DNA of 64,000 nt, taken from NCBI RefSeq assembly GCF_013294025.1, contig NZ_JABSNL010000004.1, positions 1-64,000 on the forward strand, given 5' to 3'. The notes beneath the pieces were generated by a model. That model did no database searches. It had not been told where the DNA came from and saw only the letters and a list, made by a program, of their open reading frames with translations. The position numbers and the translations under genes are program-made. This stretch comes from Flavobacterium aeripolare. GTDB taxonomy: Bacteria; Bacteroidota; Bacteroidia; Flavobacteriales; Flavobacteriaceae. This document shows, in pieces, positions 18,689 to 26,640 of the stretch; position 1 is the stretch's first letter; every line of letters begins with the position of its first letter.

Positions 18689-20086
18689 ATGGAATTATTA
18701 AAAACTATAACAGAAGATCTTTTAGATCACTTTGGTTCAGGAAAGGAAATTCCTGGATCAGGAAGCGCTGCAGCATTTCAAGGAATGTTATCTGCAAAAC
18801 TACTTATCACGGTAATTAGCTTAACACGAGGAAAAGAAAAATATGCTTCATTTTTCCCGGCTTTAATACAAATAAATGAACGTATAGAATCACATATTTA
18901 TCCAGATTTATGTTTGTTATTTCAGCAAGATTCTGATCATTTTGAAAGGACTATTAATTCTCGGAAAGAAAGAGATAGAGTTTCTCGTAATGACTCTTAT
19001 CTTCATAATAATTTATCAATTAAAGCGCTAGAGGAGTTAAAAGTAGCGGTTGATATTCCTTTAAAAATCGCCAAATTGTGTGCTGAACTTGGCAAAATGG
19101 CAGGTTTTGTATTTGACAATGGATTTCAGGCTGTTAGGGGGGATTCACATGTAGCATTAAGTGCTGCACTTTCAGGGCTTTCAAGTTGCTTGTCGATAAT
19201 TCAATTAAATTTAAAATCTTTTCCTGGAACCGATCATTTATGGATTAAGCAAAAGCTAGAGGAAACTAATCCCCTAAAAATAAAATTCAAAGAATTAAAT
19301 ATGTTGGTTAATGCAAAACTTGAAATTCTTGAAAATGAAGTGAAAGACAACTTGCTATTGAATAACGATATTAATTTTTTAATTAATCAATATAAAGGGA
19401 GGAAGTACTTAACTGATCAAGAAATTGAAGCGTATGCAATTGCATTGCAAAATGTAATTTGGAAACATAGAATGATTATTTGGGGTAAAAATAGTTCCTT
19501 ACATCCAATTGATATTTTAAAACCAGATTGTATTTTTAAAAAAGGTTTGTCGTATAACTGCTATGTAAAAGATGAAATTGATTTAACTCCTGAAAATTCT
19601 AAAAATCAAGTTGCAGGTATAATTGATCAGCGTAATAAAATTGTTTTAATATCAAGTAAAGTTAAAAAGGAGATTCAGAATTTTACATTTGCACATGAAT
19701 TAGGCCACGCTCTACTACATAAAAAAATGGTATTACATCGTGATTTGCCTATTGATGGATCCAGAACAAATCGCAATATTGAAGAGTATCAGGCTGATAA
19801 ATTTGCATCATATTTTTTAATGCCAACAAAGCAAGTTATATTTGTTTTTAAAGAATTGTTCTTGACAAATAAGTTTGTTATCGATGAAAATTCAGCTTTT
19901 AATTTGATTAAACAAGGACCGCAAAAATTAAGAATGGAATCTCGAAGTAATAGAGGATTATCGAGAAAATTAGCCTCAGCACAAACTTATAACAATGAAC
20001 ATTTTAAATCAATTTCGGAAATATTTAATGTTTCTGTAGAAACTATGGCAATTAGACTTGAGGAACTAGGTTTGCTGGAATTTTAA
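18689..20086 (+). CDS. Cyclodeaminase-like domain fused to ImmA/IrrE metallopeptidase
   Basis: I do not know a characterised protein with this architecture. Residues 1 to about 200 resemble the cyclodeaminase/cyclohydrolase (FTCD_C) helical fold: GSGKEIPGSGSAAAFQGML matches the family's glycine-rich PGGGSxAAxxG turn, followed by TRGKEKY. From about residue 265 comes an ImmA/IrrE-type zinc peptidase with HELGH at 336-340 and the downstream E366-x-x-A-x-x-FA-x-x-FLMP motif. A C-terminal stretch (ISEIFNVSVETMAIRLEELGLL) looks like the helical part common in this peptidase family. It is the only gene between two copies of the nrdA tail. ImmA-type peptidases usually cleave a repressor; no XRE-type repressor is adjacent. 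Function in stress response or phage defence is only a guess. Confidence 0.72.
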   Translation: MELLKTITEDLLDHFGSGKEIPGSGSAAAFQGMLSAKLLITVISLTRGKEKYASFFPALIQINERIESHIYPDLCLLFQQDSDHFERTINSRKERDRVSRNDSYLHNNLSIKALEELKVAVDIPLKIAKLCAELGKMAGFVFDNGFQAVRGDSHVALSAALSGLSSCLSIIQLNLKSFPGTDHLWIKQKLEETNPLKIKFKELNMLVNAKLEILENEVKDNLLLNNDINFLINQYKGRKYLTDQEIEAYAIALQNVIWKHRMIIWGKNSSLHPIDILKPDCIFKKGLSYNCYVKDEIDLTPENSKNQVAGIIDQRNKIVLISSKVKKEIQNFTFAHELGHALLHKKMVLHRDLPIDGSRTNRNIEEYQADKFASYFLMPTKQVIFVFKELFLTNKFVIDENSAFNLIKQGPQKLRMESRSNRGLSRKLASAQTYNNEHFKSISEIFNVSVETMAIRLEELGLLEF

Positions 20087-20110
20087 TTTCAGAGTATAAG
20101 CTGACGAAAT

Positions 20111-20139
20111 AGAGGATTGTGAAATGTGTGGAGCTTAAT
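20111..20139 (+). repeat. Direct repeat, right copy (nrdA tail remnant)
   Basis: It is identical to 18467-18495. In frame it forms part of a 12-codon nrdA-like tail (20100-20138) that encodes [12 protein letters not shown] and a stop, isolated from any gene start. Confidence 0.9.
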
Positions 20140-20161
20140 ATAATTCACAAGTTTAAATACA

Positions 20162-20198
20162 AAAGCAGTTATCATTTATTTGATAGCTGCTTTTTTTT
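20162..20198 (+). terminator. Terminator after the inserted gene and right repeat
   Basis: The stem AAAGCAGTTATC/GATAGCTGCTTT has an 8-nt loop and eight T. It is a relative of the nrdA terminator stem and probably the original nrdA terminator displaced by the insertion, or its duplicate. Confidence 0.75.
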
Positions 20199-20276
20199 AG
20201 CTATTTCCCGCTTTCCATTACAATCTTTTAATCTTTAAAAAAAAAATAAAAAGGATTTTCACTGCAATCGGGGCTA
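20198..20276. repeat. Dispersed palindromic repeat, copy A
   Basis: The element runs from TAGCTATTTCCCGCT to AATCGGGGCTA with an internal TCTTT...AAAAAGGA inverted pair. Four relatives lie at 27651, 29325, 37574 and 52567. They are noncoding, REP-like elements. Together with the repeat and terminator before it, this copy fills most of the gap after the inserted gene; the rest (20277-20411) shows nothing else. Confidence 0.7.
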
Positions 20277-20411
20277 GAAATCTCACTAACGATTTACCCG
20301 CTATTAGCTATGGAACATTGAAATATCAATCACAAGTCCCTCTAAAGAGTGTCCCAACAATCTCATAACACTATTAAAAAATACTGTAAAAGTCAACACC
20401 CTAGTGCTGAG

Positions 20412-20419
20412 TATATTTG
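20412..20419 (+). promoter_or_regulatory. -7 element for the 20440 gene
   Basis: TATATTTG matches TAnnTTTG and lies 20 bp before the ATG at 20440. It overlaps the longer ORF start at 20404 and supports the shorter one. Confidence 0.5.
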
Positions 20420-20439
20420 TAATATCAAATGACACAGTT

Positions 20440-20778
20440 ATGAAAACAATTGAACATACAAAACATATAGCCAAAAATATAATCCACCTAGTTTACTCTA
20501 CTTGTACTAATGATTTAATCGTTTATTCAAAACAAGCGAGTAATATCGAACTATTCATTTTAGCCTTTTTTATAGAGTGTAATAGGCTTTTTATTGCCGA
20601 TAGTGTTGCAATGAACGTCTTACAGAAATATTACTCTAACCGTATGCAAGCGTACATAACAGTAAAAAATAATATCACTGAGCATAAATGGTTCGAAATG
20701 AAAGAGACTAACGCATCGCTGTTTTTTCACAATAAGTTACTAAGTGGAAATTACAGTAAGGAAAATACTATTCATTAA
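20440..20778 (+). CDS. Hypothetical protein, 112 residues
   Basis: I do not recognise this protein. It begins MKTIEHTKHIAKNIIHLVYS and has no signal peptide or clear membrane segment. The central part (FILAFFIECNRLFIADSVA) is moderately hydrophobic and could be a buried helix. The ATG at 20440 is chosen because a promoter element lies just upstream. It sits between the nrdA insertion and an RDD-family gene, has its own terminator, and lies next to a dispersed repeat, so it may be part of a variable locus. Confidence 0.55.
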   Translation: MKTIEHTKHIAKNIIHLVYSTCTNDLIVYSKQASNIELFILAFFIECNRLFIADSVAMNVLQKYYSNRMQAYITVKNNITEHKWFEMKETNASLFFHNKLLSGNYSKENTIH

Positions 20779-20781
20779 TAC

Positions 20782-20813
20782 AAAAAAAGTTGTCTTCTAA
20801 GACAACTTTTTTT
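20782..20813 (+). terminator. Terminator after the 112-residue hypothetical gene
   Basis: The stem AAAGTTGTCTT/AAGACAACTTT has a 3-nt loop and is flanked by A and T runs, so it may act in both directions. Confidence 0.85.
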
Positions 20814-20907
20814 ATTTGACTATAAATCAGTACATTTAATCTTTTATTCTCACATTTTTAAGAGTATAATATTTTAAAGGCAAACTATTTAACTAAATCT
20901 TCTTGTC

Positions 20908-21408
20908 ATGATTACTGAGCAATACCAAATCTTTAACCACCTACTTGCTACAAAAGCACAACGTTTTTGGAATTTTGTACTTGATTCTATATTCGTTTAT
21001 ATCTTAATCTTGAGCGCAGGAACTACCTTAGTACTTATAGGGGATACTTTTAATAATCTCACTTTATCAAAGTGGGTTAAGCACTTGACGCCAGCTGAAA
21101 TTATCTTTTACAGTATTTTAATTGCATTTCTATATTACTTCCTTACCGAAGTCTATTTCTCTAGAACCTTAGCTAAAATGCTTACTAAAACTATTGTTGT
21201 AAAATTTGATGGTAGCAAACCTACAATCACGGCTATATTTTACCGCACCGCTAGTAGATTGATACCTATTGATTTTATTTCTTACATGGGTGCTGTTCCC
21301 AGTGGGTGGCATGATGCCTTGTCTCGAACTTACGTAGTGAATAGAAGGGATTTTATAAAAGACCGTACCGCTTTTAAAAAACGAAAAGACCGATACATCC
21401 TATTTTAA
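20908..21408 (+). CDS. RDD family membrane protein
   Basis: The 166-residue protein has an RDD-type first helix region (RFWNFVLDSIFVYILILSAG), where the characteristic Arg and Asp precede and enter the first membrane segment. A second segment reads IIFYSILIAFLYYFLTEVYF, then TLAKMLTKTIVVKFDGSKPT, and the closing part contains TASRLIPIDFISYMG. RDD proteins are small inner-membrane proteins; some act in sodium or proton exchange, but most are uncharacterised. It is a single gene whose terminator is shared with metE on the opposite strand. Confidence 0.88.
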   Translation: MITEQYQIFNHLLATKAQRFWNFVLDSIFVYILILSAGTTLVLIGDTFNNLTLSKWVKHLTPAEIIFYSILIAFLYYFLTEVYFSRTLAKMLTKTIVVKFDGSKPTITAIFYRTASRLIPIDFISYMGAVPSGWHDALSRTYVVNRRDFIKDRTAFKKRKDRYILF

Positions 21409-21412
21409 TATA

Positions 21413-21442
21413 AAAAGCCAAGTTAACGATGAACTTGGCTTT
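21413..21442. terminator. Bidirectional terminator between RDD gene and metE
   Basis: The stem AAAGCCAAGTT/AACTTGGCTTT has a 7-nt loop and lies between two convergent genes. Confidence 0.8.
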
Positions 21443-21452
21443 GTTATAGGTA

Positions 21453-23774
21453 TTAAATTACTGCTGCACTCACAGCAACTCTCATTTGTTTTGCGGCGTT
21501 CACCATTTCGATTAATGCCTTCTTGGTTTCGTCCCAGTGACGTGTTTTTAAACCACAATCAGGATTCACCCAAAGTTGATCTACAGGAATTACTGCTGCA
21601 GCTTTCTCTAATAAATCAACCATTTCTTGACGTGATGGAACACGAGGAGAGTGTATATCATATACTCCAGGGCCTATTTCGTTAGGATATTTAAAGTCGG
21701 CAAAAGCATCTAATAATTCCATTTGTGAGCGCGAACATTCAATCGTGATTACATCGGCATCCATAGCAGCAATGTTTTCAATGATATCATTAAATTCACT
21801 ATAACACATGTGGGTATGAATTTGGGTATCGTCACTCACACCACTAGCCGAAATTCTAAAAGCCTTAATCGCCCAATCTAGATACGTGGCCCATTCTTCT
21901 TTACGCAAAGGCAGTCCTTCTCTAATAGCGGGTTCGTCGATTTGGATTATTTTAATTCCTGCTTTCTCCAAATCAACGACCTCATCACGAATCGCCAATG
22001 CAATTTGTGTGCAGGTTACCGATCTTGCTTGGTCATTACGTACAAACGACCACTGCAAAATTGTTACTGGTCCAGTAAGCATTCCTTTGACCCATTTTGG
22101 CGTAAGCGATTGTGCAAACTCAGCCCATTTTACAGTCATGGGTTGTGGTCTCGATACATCACCGTAAATTACGGGAGGCTTTACACAACGGCTACCATAG
22201 CTTTGAACCCAACCGTTTTTTGTAAAAGCAAATCCGTCTAGTTGCTCCCCAAAATACTCTACCATATCATTACGCTCAAACTCGCCATGTACAAGAACAT
22301 CAATTCCTGATTCTTCTTGAAAACGAATCGTCTCTTCTGTTTCTTTTCGAATAAGAGCATCATACGCATCTTGTGATAATTCTCCTTTTTTAAACTTCGC
22401 TCTCCAGCTACGCACTTCAGGAGTTTGTGGAAACGAACCTATAGTTGTCGTAGGGAATAAAGGCAGTTGCAAGGCATCAATTTGAAGTTGTCTTCGCACA
22501 GAGAATGGATTGTTTCTTTGTGAATCTTCAGTGGTAATCGCAGCAACTCTTTCTTTTACGGCTGCGTTATGAATGATGGTGGCTTTCTTTTTATTCTCGT
22601 TTGCAAGCGTATTTTCTTCAAATAAGGCTTGGTCATAATCAGTGATTTCTCCCGATACCAGATTGCGAAGCACCACCACTTCGTTTATTTTTTGTTTGGC
22701 AAAAGCCAACCATTGTTTCACTTCGGCTGTTAGAGTTGCTTCGTTAGTTTCTAGATCCAAGTCACAAGGGGAATGAATCAAGGAACAAGATGGCGCAATT
22801 AAAACGCGATCAGCACCAAGGGCATCTACCGCCTTTTGAATTAGCGCTACTGATTTTTTAAAATCGTTTTTCCAAATGTTTCTTCCATCTACAACTCCTA
22901 GCGAAAGCGAGGTTGTTTCGGCTAATAGATTAGACTCTAAAATATCATCAAGTTGCAAAGGGCAACGCACTAAATCTAAATGGAAAGTATGCACGGGTAG
23001 GGATAAGGCTGTGGCCAAATTTTCTCCAAAGCAATCAAAGTAGTTGGCTAGAATGATTTTTATTTGAGGGAATTTCTCGTTTATCTTTGTGTACGTATAC
23101 ACTAAAGCAGCTCGCTCAACATCAGTAAGGTTTAAGGCCAGGAATGGTTCGTCAAACTGCACGTAGGCTACTTTTTCGTCCTGTAGTTTTTGTAAAATTT
23201 CGAAATAAACCGGCAGTAATTTTTCGATAAGGTCAATGCTGTGAAAACCGTCTTGCTTTTCTTTTCCCAGCAGCAAGTAAGAAACGGGTCCTATAATTAC
23301 CGGCTTAGTTTCAAAACCAGCAGCTTTTGCTTCTTTGTATTCGTCTATAATTTTATTAGAAAACAATTTGAACTCTTGATCTTTTGTGAATTCAGGTACG
23401 ATATAATGGTAATTGGTATCAAACCACTTCGTCATTTCCATAGCTACAACATCTTGTCCTTCTTTTTGTGCTCCTCTTGCCATAGCAAAATACAAATCGA
23501 GAACCGAATTCTCTTTCGCGAAAGCTGCATACTGCTCCGGAATCACTCCTAATGTTAATGATAAATCCAGCACCTGATCGTAAAAAGAAAAGTCATTTGA
23601 CGGAATCAAATCAATACCTGCTTGAGATTGTAGTTTCCAGTTAGCTAACCTAATCTCTTTACCAACAGTTAAAAGAGCATCGGCAGTAATTTGACCAGAC
23701 CAGTATAATTCACTTGCTTTTTTTAATTCTCTGTTGCTACCTATTCTTGGAAATCCTAAGTTGTTTGTTTTCAT
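21453..23774 (-). CDS. metE: Cobalamin-independent methionine synthase
   Basis: The 773-residue MetE transfers a methyl group from 5-methyltetrahydropteroyltriglutamate to homocysteine, giving methionine. The N-terminus reads NNLGFPRIGSNRELKKA as in the family. The C-terminal domain carries the zinc site HTHMCYSEF, IECSRS and NPDCGLKTRHW, and the linker region holds TTTIGSFPQT. Length is normal. It is a single gene, divergent from an Lrp-type regulator. A TACCTTTG promoter element and a 10-bp inverted repeat lie between the two, suggesting amino-acid-responsive control. Confidence 0.97.
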   Translation of the reverse strand: MKTNNLGFPRIGSNRELKKASELYWSGQITADALLTVGKEIRLANWKLQSQAGIDLIPSNDFSFYDQVLDLSLTLGVIPEQYAAFAKENSVLDLYFAMARGAQKEGQDVVAMEMTKWFDTNYHYIVPEFTKDQEFKLFSNKIIDEYKEAKAAGFETKPVIIGPVSYLLLGKEKQDGFHSIDLIEKLLPVYFEILQKLQDEKVAYVQFDEPFLALNLTDVERAALVYTYTKINEKFPQIKIILANYFDCFGENLATALSLPVHTFHLDLVRCPLQLDDILESNLLAETTSLSLGVVDGRNIWKNDFKKSVALIQKAVDALGADRVLIAPSCSLIHSPCDLDLETNEATLTAEVKQWLAFAKQKINEVVVLRNLVSGEITDYDQALFEENTLANENKKKATIIHNAAVKERVAAITTEDSQRNNPFSVRRQLQIDALQLPLFPTTTIGSFPQTPEVRSWRAKFKKGELSQDAYDALIRKETEETIRFQEESGIDVLVHGEFERNDMVEYFGEQLDGFAFTKNGWVQSYGSRCVKPPVIYGDVSRPQPMTVKWAEFAQSLTPKWVKGMLTGPVTILQWSFVRNDQARSVTCTQIALAIRDEVVDLEKAGIKIIQIDEPAIREGLPLRKEEWATYLDWAIKAFRISASGVSDDTQIHTHMCYSEFNDIIENIAAMDADVITIECSRSQMELLDAFADFKYPNEIGPGVYDIHSPRVPSRQEMVDLLEKAAAVIPVDQLWVNPDCGLKTRHWDETKKALIEMVNAAKQMRVAVSAAVI

Positions 23775-23797
23775 ATTTTTTAGTATTTATTTCTTTA

Positions 23798-23805
23798 CAA
23801 AGGTA
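23798..23805 (-). promoter_or_regulatory. -7 element for metE
   Basis: The minus strand reads TACCTTTG, matching TAnnTTTG, 23 bp upstream of the metE ATG. A perfect inverted repeat begins 12 bp further upstream, where the -33 region should be. Confidence 0.5.
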
Positions 23806-23817
23806 TGTGCTTAGTGT

Positions 23818-23852
23818 TTATTACTTAATTTTGTGCATTAACTAAGTAATAA
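23818..23852. promoter_or_regulatory. Inverted-repeat operator candidate between metE and lrp
   Basis: TTATTACTTA at 23818-23827 and TAAGTAATAA at 23843-23852 are perfect complements separated by 15 bp. The centre-to-centre distance of 25 bp is roughly two helical turns, and the site covers the metE -33 region. A binding site for the divergent Lrp-type regulator is the natural guess. Confidence 0.5.
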
Positions 23853-23929
23853 GAACTGAATAAGGCATTTTAAGCAGTATTTTTTATTGTTTAGGGCTTA
23901 AAAAGAGAACACCAACAGTAAAAAACGCT

Positions 23930-24391
23930 ATGGAAAATTTAGACACAACCGATTTACAGATATTAAAACACCTGCAAGAAGATGCTCATATCAATATAAA
24001 AGACTTGGCAGCCAAGTTATTTTTAACGGCTACTCCGGTTTACGAACGCATTAAGAGATTAGAGAAAGATGGCTACATCATGAAGTACGTTGCTTTATTA
24101 GACAAGCAAAAAATGAATCTAGGAATGATCGTTTTTTGCAATGTGCGTTTAAAAGAACACGCACGCAATGTAGGGAGTAATTTTGTTAGAGATATTGTAG
24201 CGCTTCCTGAAATAATCGAATCGTACAATATTGCAGGTGATTATGATTTCATGTTGAAGATATTAGTCAAAGACATGGTGAGCTACCAAGATTTTGTAAT
24301 GAATAAACTCTCTACAATTGAAAACATAGGGAACACACAAACCATATTTGTGATGGGCGAGATCAAGCACAGTACTGCTTTAAATTTTTAA
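23930..24391 (+). CDS. Lrp/AsnC family transcriptional regulator
   Basis: This 153-residue regulator has an N-terminal AsnC-type helix-turn-helix (LDTTDLQILKHLQEDAHINI, then TATPVYERIKRLEKDGYI) and a C-terminal RAM ligand-binding domain with the IAGDYDFMLKILVKDM core. Such proteins respond to amino acids and form octamers. It is divergent from metE with a palindrome in the shared 155-bp gap, so metE is its most likely target and methionine or a related amino acid a possible effector. A strong hairpin terminator follows immediately. Confidence 0.95.
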   Translation: MENLDTTDLQILKHLQEDAHINIKDLAAKLFLTATPVYERIKRLEKDGYIMKYVALLDKQKMNLGMIVFCNVRLKEHARNVGSNFVRDIVALPEIIESYNIAGDYDFMLKILVKDMVSYQDFVMNKLSTIENIGNTQTIFVMGEIKHSTALNF

Positions 24392-24398
24392 GCAAAAA

Positions 24399-24434
24399 AA
24401 AGCTGTTAGAAAATTACTTTTCTAACAGCTTTTA
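24399..24434. terminator. Terminator between lrp and the 24455 gene
   Basis: The long stem AAAAGCTGTTAGAAAA/TTTTCTAACAGCTTTT has a 4-nt loop between convergent genes. Confidence 0.88.
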
Positions 24435-24454
24435 AATTTTATAAATGCAGCATA

Positions 24455-25189
24455 TTACAAGGCCGTAAATGGGTTGTTGCCATCATTAATTTGCTGAACA
24501 GATTGTCCTACTTTGACATTATCTAATTTTAAATCAAACAATCCTCTATGCATGGTTGCAATTCTAAGTCCGCTAGGGAAGGTTGTCCAGTCCTCCCAAC
24601 TTGCCTCGATACCACCTATAGGAATAATTCCTACCCACATTTGCCATGCTCTAGGTAAATCATCGGCATCCAGTAGCCACAAGTAAGAGTCTCCCGGCGT
24701 GCTGCCTCCAGAGGCATAAGTAACTAAAAGTGCTTCTTGATTGCCTATTTTTACAATGCTTCTTGTAGTGCCTAAATCGCGTAATTTAAACGGAGCTACT
24801 AACCAGAATGAATCGTTATTAAAGTAATCATTTGCTTTTTTAATAGCGGCTGTTTTATCGTCGCCTGTTAGCAATTGTTCATTATCATAAGCAATCCCTT
24901 TTAAGGTTTGGTTGTTATAAATAACCGTTTTGCCATCCCATTTTACTTGTACATTATTATTGGCTTTGTCCCACAAGTAATGATGTTCTCCTCTAAAGGT
25001 AAACGAAATTGCCGCCGTTGTCTCCCATGCTTTTTGATTAATCTCAAGCTGAATTTTGTTAGTAAGCGCTTCGGCTTTTGAGCCACGCTCTCCTTGAGGA
25101 ATAGGCTTGCTAGCGAAATAGGAGAAACCAAGTAATAAAACGATAATAACCAGCAGAATGACTGCGATTATTTTAAATGTTTTTTTCAT
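24455..25189 (-). CDS. Membrane-anchored protein of unknown function, 244 residues
   Basis: I do not recognise a characterised family. The protein begins MKKTFKIIAVILLVIIVLLL, a single N-terminal anchor, and the remaining roughly 220 residues should lie in the periplasm. The segment ISFTFRGEHHYLWDKANNNV and later tryptophan-rich strands (LWLLDADDLPRAWQMWVG) suggest a beta-rich, lipocalin- or LolA-like barrel, but this is weak. The ATG at 25189 is preferred over the longer frame at 25282, because the added residues overlap a terminator hairpin. It is a single gene. Confidence 0.6.
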   Translation of the reverse strand: MKKTFKIIAVILLVIIVLLLGFSYFASKPIPQGERGSKAEALTNKIQLEINQKAWETTAAISFTFRGEHHYLWDKANNNVQVKWDGKTVIYNNQTLKGIAYDNEQLLTGDDKTAAIKKANDYFNNDSFWLVAPFKLRDLGTTRSIVKIGNQEALLVTYASGGSTPGDSYLWLLDADDLPRAWQMWVGIIPIGGIEASWEDWTTFPSGLRIATMHRGLFDLKLDNVKVGQSVQQINDGNNPFTAL

Positions 25190-25280
25190 TATTTTTAATT
25201 GTGCTATTTTATTAATGCGTTTCAAAAGTACTAAAATAAGCGCATTAGTAGAAAAATCTTTTTTAGTATTTTGCGCAAAC

Positions 25281-25315
25281 AAAAAGAGCTCAACGCTATA
25301 GCGTCAAGCTCTTTT
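25281..25315 (-). terminator. Terminator of the redox operon
   Basis: AAAAGAGCT..ACGC pairs with GCGT..AGCTCTTTT around a TATA loop, with one internal mismatch block. It lies 40 bp past the stop of the YHS gene. Confidence 0.7.
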
Positions 25316-25354
25316 AGGACAATTTGTAGTGGTAATTAACTATTTGTATCGTAA

Positions 25355-25816
25355 TTATTTAATTGCAGCCCACTTGCTGTCAATTGCTGAAAGGTATTTA
25401 GATTCATCTTTGTTCCAAATATCTAATGTGTTTACTTTAGCGCCGTTTATGTCGCCATTAAAAAACAAGTATAATTTATTGTCAACCACTTTAAACGTTT
25501 CAGGATTGATAGAAAATTTTGAATCTTTTTCAGCTACACCCCATGCGCAGTAACCGTTTACTTGTGGTAAGTATTTTTTAGGGTTTGCTTTAAAAGCTTT
25601 TGCATTTTCTTTTGACGTAAAGTAGTAAGTAACCTTTTCGTTTTGTTCTGCAAAATTAGCGGTTCCTTTCATTGCTTTGTGGTCTTTTTGGTATGAAACG
25701 ACATCATATCCACCTATAGCTAAACCTGATTTGTCAATAGCATCTACTTGTGCAAATACTCCGTTTGAAAATAAAGCAATAAATGCCACTACTAATGTTG
25801 ATTTTAAATTTTTCAT
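25355..25816 (-). CDS. Secreted YHS domain-containing protein
   Basis: The 153-residue product has a signal peptide ending near GVFAQ, followed by a YHS-type domain: IGGYDVVSYQKDHKAMKG, then YYFTSKENAKAFKANPKKYL and GYCAWGVAE. The YHS domain is a short metal-associated module, and secreted versions of this kind are common in Bacteroidetes and Proteobacteria without a defined role. The ATG at 25816 gives a proper signal peptide; the upstream in-frame start at 25918 would overlap the OsmC gene. It is the last gene of a run encoding AhpD-like, thioredoxin and OsmC proteins, so a role in redox or metal stress is inferred. Confidence 0.85.
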   Translation of the reverse strand: MKNLKSTLVVAFIALFSNGVFAQVDAIDKSGLAIGGYDVVSYQKDHKAMKGTANFAEQNEKVTYYFTSKENAKAFKANPKKYLPQVNGYCAWGVAEKDSKFSINPETFKVVDNKLYLFFNGDINGAKVNTLDIWNKDESKYLSAIDSKWAAIK

Positions 25817-25866
25817 GTTTTTGATTCTAATTATTTCTATTTGTAAGGCTGTAATTCTGTTGTGTG

Positions 25867-26295
25867 TTAAGCTGTAACCGCTTCTGTAACTAGCTCCTGA
25901 GCACTTTCTATATTCCACTCGCCTTCAATCATGCGGTGTACGTAGCAGGCATCGGCTTGTTTTAATAATTCTGCTTTTTGTTCAGCAGTTAGGTCGCCTT
26001 CAATTTTGATTTTTGCGGTAACGTTAGAGGTTAGTTTACCACCTTCGCCACGCTTTACATTAAGTTCAAACTCGCCATCTACTTCACCTATCGTCCAGTT
26101 ATTTTTTCTGGCAATGTATCGCACCGTTGCCACTTTGCACATCGCAATACTGGATAAGATTAAGTCCTCTGGTGAGAACCCTAGATCAGTTCCTTTGCTA
26201 TTTGCAGGCTCGTCACCCACAATCGCATGTCTACCGTTTGTAATCAATGATTGGTAACCCGTTGGAAGGTTTTTGATGTTTATTTTCTTTCCCAT
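25867..26295 (-). CDS. OsmC family peroxiredoxin-like protein
   Basis: The 142-residue protein belongs to the OsmC/Ohr family, which reduces organic hydroperoxides through two cysteines. These appear as Cys in SSIAMCKVATVRY and Cys in QADACYVHRMIEGEW, each in the usual position after a helix. The N-terminal beta part contains RHAIVGDEPANSKGTDLGFS, a phrase typical of the YhfA/OsmC branch. It lies 4 bp after the thioredoxin gene and before the YHS gene. Its neighbours suggest that thioredoxin could recycle it. Confidence 0.92.
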   Translation of the reverse strand: MGKKINIKNLPTGYQSLITNGRHAIVGDEPANSKGTDLGFSPEDLILSSIAMCKVATVRYIARKNNWTIGEVDGEFELNVKRGEGGKLTSNVTAKIKIEGDLTAEQKAELLKQADACYVHRMIEGEWNIESAQELVTEAVTA

Positions 26296-26299
26296 GATC

Positions 26300-26620
26300 T
26301 TATCCTTTTATAATGTTTTTCAAATGGCTACCCATCACTGATGCACTTTGTACTCCGTTTTGACTACCTACAATTTCTCCGTTTTTAAAGTAGAATAATG
26401 CCGGGATGCTTCTCACTTTAAACTGTGCTGCAAGCTCTGGACTTTTGTCTACATTGATTTTCGAAATCACTGCTTTACCGTCAAAGTTATTTGCTAATTC
26501 TTCAAGGGCAGGATGCAAAGCTTTACATGGTCCGCACCAGTCAGCAAAAAAGTCTACTAGTACGACATCGTTATTATTAATAGTAGCTTCAAAATTGGTT
26601 TTATCTAAATGTTGTATCAT
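26300..26620 (-). CDS. trxA: Thioredoxin
   Basis: The 106-residue cytoplasmic thioredoxin has the active site WCGPCKAL within VDFFADWCGPC, the cis-proline region VRSIPALFYFKNG and the closing VMGSHLKNIIKG helix. It should reduce disulfides in partner enzymes, here plausibly the OsmC and AhpD-like proteins encoded beside it. The ATG at 26620 gives the standard N-terminus MIQHLDKTNFEA; the longer frame starting at 26647 runs into a palindromic element and is rejected. The gap to the AhpD-like gene is unusually long (141 bp) because that element lies in it. Confidence 0.93.
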   Translation of the reverse strand: MIQHLDKTNFEATINNNDVVLVDFFADWCGPCKALHPALEELANNFDGKAVISKINVDKSPELAAQFKVRSIPALFYFKNGEIVGSQNGVQSASVMGSHLKNIIKG

Positions 26621-26640
26621 CTTAATGGTTTTTATATTGT

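Larger units (their letters stand above)
18467..20139 (+). mobile_element. Candidate one-gene insertion at the nrdA 3' end
   Basis: A 1.6-kb segment between two identical 29-bp repeats of the nrdA 3' end contains a terminator and a single gene (cyclodeaminase-like/ImmA fusion). The right repeat keeps a longer nrdA-like reading frame, [12 protein letters not shown] plus stop, preceded by a TAA, and both repeats are followed by related AAGCAGTTA-type terminators. This is what integration into a conserved gene end with restoration of the tail looks like. No recombinase is encoded, so it would have needed one in trans or has lost it. Homologous or segmental duplication is the alternative. Confidence 0.5.

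Noticed and set aside
21942..22241. Plus-strand ORFs inside metE (21886-22241 and 23241-23552)
   Set aside because: They are antisense to metE, which has all its conserved motifs, and show no family features.
25867..25918. Extended start for the YHS protein (GTG at 25918)
   Set aside because: It would overlap the OsmC gene and push the signal peptide to residue 35; the ATG at 25816 gives a normal export signal.
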